This document shows positions 7,171 through 12,620 of a stretch of DNA of 15,717 nucleotides, in pieces. Under the pieces are notes generated by a model. That model was given only the letters and a program-made list of their open reading frames with translations. It did not search any database and was not told the DNA's origin. Positions within the stretch are counted from its first letter, which is position 1, and the number at the start of each line of letters is the position of its first letter. This stretch comes from an uncultured Candidatus Melainabacteria bacterium (GTDB lineage: Bacteria > Cyanobacteriota > Vampirovibrionia > Gastranaerophilales > Gastranaerophilaceae), in the NCBI GenBank assembly GCA_934718085.1, contig CAKUZL010000015.1:1-15717 (forward strand), written 5' to 3'. Position numbers and translations under genes: made by a program.

Positions 7171-7198
7171 ATTATACATCGTAAATTTTTTGTTACAA
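7171..7198 (-). promoter_or_regulatory. Promoter of the U32 gene, overlapping its upstream ATG
   Basis: The minus strand reads TTGTAA (7198-7193), 16 nt, TATAAT (7176-7171). Transcription from it should begin near 7164, exactly at the in-frame GTG. The ATG at 7179 would then lie outside the transcript. No Shine-Dalgarno sequence precedes either codon, consistent with a leaderless mRNA. Confidence 0.55.
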
Positions 7199-7201
7199 AT
7201 G

Positions 7202-7230
7202 TTGCAAAAATGGAAATATTAGTATAAAAT
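7202..7230 (+). promoter_or_regulatory. Divergent promoter of the small membrane protein gene
   Basis: TTGCAA (7202-7207), a 17-nt spacer and TAAAAT (7225-7230). Its -35 lies only 3 bp from the -35 of the divergent U32 promoter, and both sit in a partly symmetric 18-bp sequence (TTGTTACAAATGTTGCAA, 7190-7207), so one bound protein could affect both genes. Confidence 0.5.
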
Positions 7231-7264
7231 TCGACCATGATTTTAACGGATATGAAAAAACAAT

Positions 7265-7909
7265 ATGCCTGAAACTACCGTGAAAACAACAAATTCTCCG
7301 ATTACGACGTTGAAAAATCTTCGTCACAAGGCTTCGCTGCACGAAATTACGCAAAATGACCGTATAAAGGCGGCTGCGGGCTCGATTACGGCTACCGCGG
7401 CGGCTTTGTTCGCGCTTAAAAAAATGCAAAACGCAAAAAATATTTTTTCTTTGAAATATGAACTCAAAGACACCTTAATCCTCACTGCGTCTGCGGTTTC
7501 GGGCGGGGTTGCGGTCGGTGCAATCGGTGAAACAAAAGAAGCAAAAATTCACAAACTCAAAGAGGGCGTTTTTCAATTTTTCAACACGGCGCTTCCCGCC
7601 GCGTTCGTTGCTTTAACGGCGAAATTTTCCGAACAAAACAAGCTTTCTCTTCCCGCAAAACTCGGATTGGTCGTTTCGTCAATAATAGCGGGCGCATACA
7701 CCTCCGTCGGAGTCTCAAACGCCATTTGCGACCCCTTCGACAAAGAACCCGACCGAAAACTCACAATGAAAGATTTTGCCGCAAGTGCCGACGACCTTGC
7801 GGGCGCGCTGGTCATGGCAAAACTTCCGTTTGCGGACAAACTTCCGCTCGACAAATTTTTACCAGTCATTTATGCGTACTGCGGCTACCGTGCGGGCGAA
7901 AGCAACTAA
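7265..7909 (+). CDS. Small multi-pass membrane protein of unknown function
   Basis: Not assigned to a family with known function. The 214 residues hold about four hydrophobic segments (about 36-51, 70-88, 103-119, 133-151). A polar, conserved-looking C terminus follows: ICDPFDKEPDRKLTMKDF (154-171), SADDLAGALVMAKLPFADKLPLDK and the ending YCGYRAGESN. This C terminus resembles proteins I recall from Gastranaerophilales genomes; I could not check. The short N terminus is Thr/Lys-rich with no signal peptide. No good Shine-Dalgarno site precedes the ATG (only GGA at 7247-7249), and an out-of-frame ATG lies at 7254. It is divergent from the U32 gene and followed after 119 bp by the small protein gene at 8029. 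Confidence 0.8.
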   Translation: MPETTVKTTNSPITTLKNLRHKASLHEITQNDRIKAAAGSITATAAALFALKKMQNAKNIFSLKYELKDTLILTASAVSGGVAVGAIGETKEAKIHKLKEGVFQFFNTALPAAFVALTAKFSEQNKLSLPAKLGLVVSSIIAGAYTSVGVSNAICDPFDKEPDRKLTMKDFAASADDLAGALVMAKLPFADKLPLDKFLPVIYAYCGYRAGESN

Positions 7910-7934
7910 TGACGGCTTTTTTATAATCAAGCAA

Positions 7935-7960
7935 AAAATTGTTAAGTTTGTAACAATTTT
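7935..7960. repeat. 10-bp perfect inverted repeat
   Basis: AAAATTGTTA (7935-7944) and TAACAATTTT (7951-7960) around AGTTTG, 25 nt after the preceding stop codon. It may be a weak terminator of the membrane protein gene or an operator for the next gene; it contains GTTACAAAC on the minus strand, a word also found at 469-477. The rest of 7910-8028 shows no clear promoter. Confidence 0.5.
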
Positions 7961-8028
7961 CTTAAAAAAGGGCAATTTTTTTCCTGTCAATGTTTTTATT
8001 AATATGTAGATAAAAAAGGATGAAAAGC

Positions 8029-8451
8029 ATGGGTGCAATAAACGGAATAAATAATTTATATGCTTTCAATCCCGCGGTCAATGCCGGAGGAGTTACAAGA
8101 CGCGTTGCGGGCGGTCAAAATAACTTAGGGCACAAATCCGGCGGGAGCGTAAATCCTTTCAGCGGAAAATCCGTTTCCGATATCGATTTTAAAGAATTCA
8201 ACGCGTACAAAGCCTCGATAACGGGTGCCGCAACAGGCGAAAACTCGATATCGGGAATAAACCCGTTTGACGCAAAAGCTGTCTCCGCAATAAAACGCGT
8301 CGAAGGCGCAAACGGCGGAAGCGGCGAAATCGCAACCGCGGCATGGAAAGCGGGCGGCGGTGCTCCCGTCGACAGCTTCGGAACGGGATTCGCGTTCAAC
8401 AGTGCGGGCTATCAAGGTCAAGTCGGCAGCAGACTCAACCTTTCATGCTAA
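8029..8451 (+). CDS. Small Gly/Ala/Asn-rich protein of unknown function
   Basis: No family recognised. The 140 residues lack membrane segments and a signal peptide. They contain an internal repeat: VNPFSGKSVSDI (41-52) and INPFDAKAVSAI (77-88), 36 residues apart. YAFNPA (11-16) and FAFNSA (121-126) may form a second, outer pair. The only cysteine is the last residue (SRLNLSC). An ATG at 8020 is possible, but AAGGA at 8016-8020 overlaps that codon and stands 8 nt from the ATG at 8029, so 8029 is preferred. Base composition is a little more GC-rich than the neighbours. The repeat and the Gly/Ala richness suggest a structural or interaction role (inference). It may share a transcript with the membrane protein gene upstream. 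Confidence 0.75.
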   Translation: MGAINGINNLYAFNPAVNAGGVTRRVAGGQNNLGHKSGGSVNPFSGKSVSDIDFKEFNAYKASITGAATGENSISGINPFDAKAVSAIKRVEGANGGSGEIATAAWKAGGGAPVDSFGTGFAFNSAGYQGQVGSRLNLSC

Positions 8452-8475
8452 CCACCGCCCCGGTACGCACTTTTG

Positions 8476-8495
8476 CCGATTGAGTTCGGTTTTTT
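8476..8495 (+). terminator. Possible weak terminator after the small protein gene
   Basis: A 4-bp stem (CCGA with TCGG, 6-nt loop) is followed by six T, 24 nt after the stop codon. The stem is short, so efficiency is doubtful. Confidence 0.25.
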
Positions 8496-8527
8496 GTCGT
8501 GCTCCGGTTTTTGTTAGTTTCGGGAAG

Positions 8528-8658
8528 TAAAGCCGTTCAAAACAATGCGAAAATTTGCCAACCCGAAAAAGCCCGAAGAGCTTTGTTCTGCGTAACGTTT
8601 GGTCGTTAAACGAAAGTTTTTTGTTCTTTTTGCAAGATTCGTCATGCGGTGCCTGACC
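8528..8658 (+). repeat. Composite repeat unit
   Basis: Begins TAAAGCCGTTCAAAACAATG, has CCCGAAAAAGCCCGAAGAGC and AAACGAAAG inside, and ends at the GTCATGC-GGT-GCCTGACC variant of the palindrome, directly joined to the next unit. Confidence 0.75.
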
Positions 8659-8797
8659 GTAAAGCCGTTCAAATAATGAGGAAATCTTCCAATCCGAAAA
8701 AGCCCGAAGGGCTTTGGTGTGCGCGATTGTTGATTGACAAACGAAAGATTTTCGTTTTCACCAAACAATTCGTTGGGGTGGAAACCCCGGTACCTAC
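8659..8797 (+). repeat. Composite repeat unit with perfect internal hairpin
   Basis: Begins GTAAAGCCGTTCAAATAATG. Its hairpin at 8699-8715 is AAAGCCC, GAA, GGGCTTT. On the minus strand this is followed by further T (complement of A at 8697-8698), so it resembles a short intrinsic terminator for leftward transcription. It ends in the palindrome at 8772-8797. Confidence 0.75.
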
Positions 8798-8850
8798 GGT
8801 TTTCGAGGTTTTTACCGAAACGAAAGGTATCGTTTACACGCGCCAAGCTG

Positions 8851-8888
8851 CAATGAACGGAATGTTGGGGTGGAAACCCCAACCTACA
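8851..8888 (+). repeat. 38-nt exact direct repeat, copy 1 (contains palindrome)
   Basis: Identical over all 38 nt to 9007-9044, 156 bp away. It begins CAATGAACGGAAT and continues through the palindrome (arms GTTGGGG and CCCCAAC) to CCTACA. Confidence 0.9.
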
Positions 8889-8899
8889 ATGCTTTTTGC

Positions 8900-8986
8900 C
8901 TCCGAACAAAAAGAAAAAATGAACAAGAAGAATTTTCGCACGCCCGTCTCTCAAAGTAAGCAAAGAAAGAAATATTTTGTTTTTCA
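8900..8986 (+). repeat. 85-bp repeat element, copy 2
   Basis: Aligns with the reverse complement of 2483-2567. It lies between the two copies of the 38-nt direct repeat. Confidence 0.65.
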
Positions 8987-9006
8987 ATTTTGCACGTACC
9001 ATACTA

Positions 9007-9044
9007 CAATGAACGGAATGTTGGGGTGGAAACCCCAACCTACA
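9007..9044 (+). repeat. 38-nt exact direct repeat, copy 2
   Basis: Same 38 nt as 8851-8888; the preceding bases differ (CATACTA versus AAGCTG with the shared final CAATG), so the identity has a sharp left edge. Confidence 0.9.
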
Positions 9045-9130
9045 GTTATTTCAGATTATTTCTCATCCGGAAAGGTTTCAAAAAGAATGCTTTTCGTCTT
9101 TTTTCAAAATCCGCCGGGCGGTGCCTGACC

Positions 9131-9267
9131 GTATAGACGTTCAAAACAATGCAAAAACTTCCAAATCCGAAAAAGCCCGAAGGGGTTTGTTTTGCGTAAA
9201 TCTTGTTTAGTAAATGAAAAATTTCATTCGTGCCGAAAGATTAGTGAGGTAGGAACCCCGATATCTG
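9131..9267 (+). repeat. Composite repeat unit, diverged
   Basis: Starts GTATAGACGTTCAAAACAATG; the internal hairpin AAAGCCC, GAA, GGGGTTT (9172-9188) has one G-G mismatch and the terminal palindrome is degraded (GAGGTAGGAACCCC). It lies about 125 nt beyond the end of the CNNM gene and might limit its transcript. Confidence 0.65.
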
Positions 9268-9313
9268 TGTGTCGCAAAACATACGCCTTCGACGATTATT
9301 GCAGAGCGGGTAA

Positions 9314-10651
9314 CTATTCTTCGGTAGTTGAGTTTGCGGGTTCTACGGCTTTTTTGATAATTTTGATTTTGGTAATTCTGGTGCCGTCGATTTCTTCGAC
9401 AATCAACTTGAAATCGCCGAAATCGGCTTCGTCGTTGACAGCGGCAATTCGTTCCAACTTTTTGACCACGATACCCGCGATGGTTTCGACGTCTTCTTCT
9501 TCGGGGAGGGTGACGTCAAAGTATTCCGCGAACTCGTCGAGTCTGACCATGCCGTTTGCGAGGTAGGTATTTTCGTCGATTTTTTCGATTAAATTTTCTT
9601 CTTCGTCGGTATCGAATTCGTCCTGAACTTCACCTACGATTTCTTCGAGAACGTCTTCGAGCGTGACGATGCCGGAGGTTCCGCCGAATTCGTCTACGAT
9701 AACCGCCATTTGGATTTTATTTTTCTTAAATTCCACGACGAGTTTGTCGAGGGTGACGGTTTCGGGGTAGAATTTCACTTCGCGCAGGAGGTTTGAGAGC
9801 TTGAACTCTGCGGGGTTACCGTCCCAAGCGTACAAATCTTTGACGTGAAGCAGTCCGATGATGTGGTCTAAATCCTCGGAATACACGGGATAGCGGGTAT
9901 ATTGAGTGTTTAAAATAAGTTTTTTCAATTCTTCGAGCGAAATATCCGCGGGGATAGCGACGGCGTCGGGGCGCGGAATCATTATTTGTTTGGCGGTCAA
10001 ATCCGAGAATTTAAAGATATTTTGGAGCATATCTTTTTCGGTTTCGTTGAGAATGCCTTCGTTGTAGCTTGCGTCGATAATCATGTTGATTTCTTCGGCG
10101 GAATGCACGTTATGAACGCTTTTCGCGCTGTGGATGTTAAAAAGTTTGAGCAACGAATTTCCGAACCCGTTGAGGAGGATGACGAAGGGTTTGAAGATTT
10201 TCGCCATAAATCTCATGGGGCGAGCGACCAGAAGGGCTGTTTGCTCGGGGTATTGGAGCGCGATTGATTTGGGCATAAGTTCGCCGATGACGACGTGCAT
10301 AAAGGTTATGAGCGCGAAAGCGACCGCCGTTGCGACCGAGTGGGTTGCGACGGTTTTTTCGACGAAAGGCAACCACGCGAACAAAGGCTCGATAACGCTT
10401 GCGAGAGTAGCTTCTCCGACCCAACCGAGACCGATGCTGGCAATTGTGATACCGAGCTGAATTGCGGCGATATATTCGTCGAGATGGGTAATTTCTTTGC
10501 AGACGATGCCCGCGGTTTTGTTACCTTCTTTGCAGAACTGCTGCATTTTGGTTTCCCGCACGCTGACAAACGCAAATTCCGACGCTACAAAAAATCCGTT
10601 CGCAAAAAGCAAAAATGCTACAACAAATAAATTAGAAAATATTTCGCTCAT
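9314..10651 (-). CDS. CNNM/CorC (HlyC, TlyC-like) membrane protein with CBS pair
   Basis: This 445-residue protein has the standard order of the family. A DUF21/CNNM membrane domain (about 1-180) carries the conserved GELMPKSIAL (123-132). Two CBS domains follow (about 222-275, with IMIPRPD and YTRYPVY, and 285-340, with MAVIVDEFGGTSGIVTLED). A CorC_HlyC domain ends it (about 355-433, NGMVRLDEF, VETIAGIVV). Members are linked to Mg2+ or Co2+ export or to polyamine export; the old name hemolysin is weakly supported. The C-terminal tail is Glu-rich. A near-consensus promoter lies directly upstream and gives a leader of only about 12 nt without a clear Shine-Dalgarno site. The gene is last in the leftward gene train, 43 bp after ispF. 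Confidence 0.92.
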   Translation of the reverse strand: MSEIFSNLFVVAFLLFANGFFVASEFAFVSVRETKMQQFCKEGNKTAGIVCKEITHLDEYIAAIQLGITIASIGLGWVGEATLASVIEPLFAWLPFVEKTVATHSVATAVAFALITFMHVVIGELMPKSIALQYPEQTALLVARPMRFMAKIFKPFVILLNGFGNSLLKLFNIHSAKSVHNVHSAEEINMIIDASYNEGILNETEKDMLQNIFKFSDLTAKQIMIPRPDAVAIPADISLEELKKLILNTQYTRYPVYSEDLDHIIGLLHVKDLYAWDGNPAEFKLSNLLREVKFYPETVTLDKLVVEFKKNKIQMAVIVDEFGGTSGIVTLEDVLEEIVGEVQDEFDTDEEENLIEKIDENTYLANGMVRLDEFAEYFDVTLPEEEDVETIAGIVVKKLERIAAVNDEADFGDFKLIVEEIDGTRITKIKIIKKAVEPANSTTEE

Positions 10652-10669
10652 AGGTTTATCACTTCACTC

Positions 10670-10698
10670 ATTATAAGGCAATCCCTCAATAATATCAA
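10670..10698 (-). promoter_or_regulatory. Promoter of the CNNM gene, -35 on the ispF stop codon
   Basis: Minus strand: TTGATA (10698-10693), 17 nt, TATAAT (10675-10670), 11 of 12 consensus bases. The TGA of the -35 box is the ispF stop codon (10697-10695). The start near 10663 makes CNNM expression independent of the upstream genes. Confidence 0.75.
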
Positions 10699-11189
10699 GT
10701 CCCCGCCGAAATTTTGCGCAACAGAACGACGCAATCGGTTCTGACGGCGAGTTTTTCGCCGACCGCGTCGACGCCTTCGCCCGTTTTTGCTTTGACGTTA
10801 AAATTTTCAAGCGGAATATTCAGGATTTTTGCGGTATTTTGTCTTATGGAATTGACAAAAGGCGCAAGTTTGGGGCGTTGCGCGTGAATTGTCGAGTCCG
10901 CGTTGACGATTTCGAAACCTTTTTCGTGCATAATTTTTACGATTTGTGCCAAAAGCATCGCGCTGTCTGCGTTTTTGTATTTTTCGTCGGTGTCGGGAAA
11001 GAACCCTCCGATATCGCCGAGCCCCAGTGCGCCTATGATTGCGTCGGTCACGGCGTGCAAAAGCACGTCACCGTCCGAATGAGCTTTAAACCCTTTTTCG
11101 TAAGGGATTTTGACCCCGCCGAGAATGAAGTCGCGCCCTTCTTCGAGCACGTGAATATCGGTTCCGAATCCTATTTTCAAATCAGTCAT
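10695..11189 (-). CDS. ispF: 2-C-methyl-D-erythritol 2,4-cyclodiphosphate synthase
   Basis: IspF converts 4-diphosphocytidyl-methylerythritol 2-phosphate to methylerythritol 2,4-cyclodiphosphate with release of CMP, the fifth step of the MEP isoprenoid pathway, as a cytosolic zinc-dependent trimer. The 164-residue length is normal. D11 and H13 in GFGTDIH and H45 in AHSDGDVLLHAVTDA fit the metal ligands. DIGGFFPDTD (59-68) and KAKTGEGVDAVGE (133-145) are family hallmarks for substrate binding. Its ATG lies inside the end of the HAD gene (8-nt overlap, ATGACTGA), so translation is probably coupled. No other MEP gene is in the window. Confidence 0.97.
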   Translation of the reverse strand: MTDLKIGFGTDIHVLEEGRDFILGGVKIPYEKGFKAHSDGDVLLHAVTDAIIGALGLGDIGGFFPDTDEKYKNADSAMLLAQIVKIMHEKGFEIVNADSTIHAQRPKLAPFVNSIRQNTAKILNIPLENFNVKAKTGEGVDAVGEKLAVRTDCVVLLRKISAGT

Positions 11190-11988
11190 CGTTTTTCCCG
11201 TAAATAAACTTGTCTACGGCCTTTGCGACGCCGTCGTTTCCGATTGTGTCGGTGACATAATCCGCAATTTGTTTAAGTTTTTCGGTCGCGTTGCCCATCG
11301 CGACGCCTATTCCCGAAGCCTGCAAAAGCTCGACGTCGTTGCCTTCGTCGCCGCAGCCCATGATTTCTTCTTTTTTGATTCCCCATTTGTTCGCCAAAAA
11401 CGTCAAAGCGTTGCCTTTCGAGACGTTTATGTCGCAAATTTCGCAAAAATAAGGCGTCGAAAGCGAGTTGTAAATTCGGTCTTTGTAGCGTTCCCGAAGG
11501 GTTTTCACAATTCTGTCCATTTTAATCGGATCGTGACAAACCGCCAAAAGCTTGTTCACGCCTTTAAAATCCTCTTTTCGAACGTCGGGAATGACCGTGT
11601 ACGGGATGTTTTGGTACTTCGAGTATGCGCGAACGGTGTCCGTATCCTTTTCGGTGCACAAATTTCCGTTTATATAAATATTGGGATATATCCCCTCGGT
11701 TTTCAAATAATCGATGATTTCCAGCGCAAGATCGCGTTTTAAAAGGTGTTCCGCGATGACCTCGCCGTTGTTCGGCATTCTGATGAGCCCGCCCTGATAA
11801 CAAATTATCGGAGTGTCGATTTTCAGCGGCTCAAGCACCTTTATTGCCGACAAATACGTCCTTCCCGTCGCAATTACGAATTTTATTCCGTCGCGGCGAA
11901 CCCTGTCGATACACTCGACCGTCGCATCCGAAAACGTCCCGTCCATGCAGATTGTACCGTCTATATCGCAAACAAGCATTTTTATCAT
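11182..11988 (-). CDS. HAD-superfamily Cof-type phosphatase
   Basis: This 268-residue protein belongs to HAD class IIB. Motif I is DIDGT with nucleophile D8 and acid D10, motif II is TGR with T41, motif III lysine is K191 (SKGNAL) and motif IV is GDEGND with D214 and D218. The middle part (about 80-185) is the variable C2 cap that sets the substrate. Relatives remove phosphate from sugar phosphates, FMN or pyridoxal phosphate; the sequence does not show which. AAGGA lies 7 nt before the ATG. The stop codon overlaps the ispF start, and a possible promoter precedes the gene. Confidence 0.93.
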   Translation of the reverse strand: MIKMLVCDIDGTICMDGTFSDATVECIDRVRRDGIKFVIATGRTYLSAIKVLEPLKIDTPIICYQGGLIRMPNNGEVIAEHLLKRDLALEIIDYLKTEGIYPNIYINGNLCTEKDTDTVRAYSKYQNIPYTVIPDVRKEDFKGVNKLLAVCHDPIKMDRIVKTLRERYKDRIYNSLSTPYFCEICDINVSKGNALTFLANKWGIKKEEIMGCGDEGNDVELLQASGIGVAMGNATEKLKQIADYVTDTIGNDGVAKAVDKFIYGKNDD

Positions 11989-12014
11989 ACGAAAATCCTT
12001 CAGTTTTTGTCTCG

Positions 12015-12041
12015 ATTATATTACAAAAAAAATTTTTACAA
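12015..12041 (-). promoter_or_regulatory. Possible promoter of the HAD-ispF pair
   Basis: Minus strand: TTGTAA (12041-12036), 15 nt, TATAAT (12020-12015). The -10 is perfect but the spacing is short. The -35 coincides with the last codon and stop of the NUDIX gene. The start would be near 12008, about 20 nt before the HAD ATG. Confidence 0.4.
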
Positions 12042-12620
12042 AACTCCGCCGCCGAGCCCGCGAAAAATTGCGCAAATCGTTTTCGCGTCGTTGATTTTGC
12101 CCGATTGTATCATTTTGTAAACTTCGGGAATTTCGACCTCGCAATGTTCGATGAATTCGCCGTCGTCAGGGTGAGGTCTGCCCGCAACAAGGTTTTCCGC
12201 CTTGAACAGGTAAAGTTTTTCCGTGCAAATCGCGGGAGTCGTGAAAATATACCCCAAATCCGTCCAGTTTTGCGCCTCGAAGCCCGTTTCCTCCGAAAGC
12301 TCCCGTTTAGCCGCGGCAAGAACGTCTTTGTCGTCTTTTTCGAGCTTGCCCGCGGGAAGTTCGAGCATTTCCGTTCCCGCGCCGTAGCGAAACTGCCTTA
12401 CCATAAGGATTTTGCCCTCGCGAATCGCCAAAATCGTGACCCCGCCCGGATGAACGATGAGCTCGCGGTTTCGGGTTTCGCCCGTCATTACGCGCGCAAC
12501 ATCTTTTCGTATGTCAAAAATTTTTCCCGAAAACACCGTTTCGCCCGAAACCGTCGTTTCCGTAAATTTTACGGGATTTTCACCGTTTTCTTCCTGTAGC
12601 ATCTGAAAATATTTCTCCAT
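12036..12620 (-). CDS. NUDIX hydrolase, ADP-ribose pyrophosphatase type
   Basis: The enzyme should hydrolyse ADP-ribose or a similar nucleoside diphosphate derivative to a nucleotide and a sugar phosphate. The NUDIX box is at about 91-114: G91, R106-E107 and E110-E111 in AAKRELSEETGF are intact. There is one residue more than the textbook pattern between the glycine and the RE pair, and D97 stands at the first glutamate position. LELPAGKLE and TTPAICTEKLYLFKA (about 127-141, with the proline used to tell ADP-ribose enzymes) support the ADPRase subgroup. The ORF opens 52 nt inside the end of the GT-C gene. Codon 7 (ATG at 12602) is an equally good start; homologues usually begin near KFTE (residues 18-21), and neither ATG has an ideal Shine-Dalgarno site. 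Confidence 0.9.
   Translation of the reverse strand: MEKYFQMLQEENGENPVKFTETTVSGETVFSGKIFDIRKDVARVMTGETRNRELIVHPGGVTILAIREGKILMVRQFRYGAGTEMLELPAGKLEKDDKDVLAAAKRELSEETGFEAQNWTDLGYIFTTPAICTEKLYLFKAENLVAGRPHPDDGEFIEHCEVEIPEVYKMIQSGKINDAKTICAIFRGLGGGVL

Larger units (their letters stand above)
8452..9313. repeat. Densest repeat cluster of the window
   Basis: These 862 bp hold no real gene, only long ORFs generated by repeats. In order: composite units at 8528-8658 and 8659-8797 in tandem, a palindrome within a 38-nt exact repeat (8851-8888), the 85-bp element (8900-8986), the second 38-nt repeat (9007-9044), an unassigned stretch (9045-9111), and a composite unit (9131-9267) preceded by a partial end (9112-9130). 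The cluster lies downstream of the convergent genes at 8451 and 9314. Confidence 0.8.

Noticed and set aside
8641..9043. Integron attC array
   Set aside because: The GTTGGGG arm recalls the attC core, but the last base does not fit GTTRRRY, there is no integrase, and no gene cassettes lie between the palindromes.
8514..9128. Long ORFs on both strands (174 and 159 codons)
   Set aside because: They read through tandem repeats: the plus-strand frame contains NGMLGWKPQPT twice because of the 38-nt DNA repeat. Opposite-strand frames are equally open, which points to composition rather than coding.
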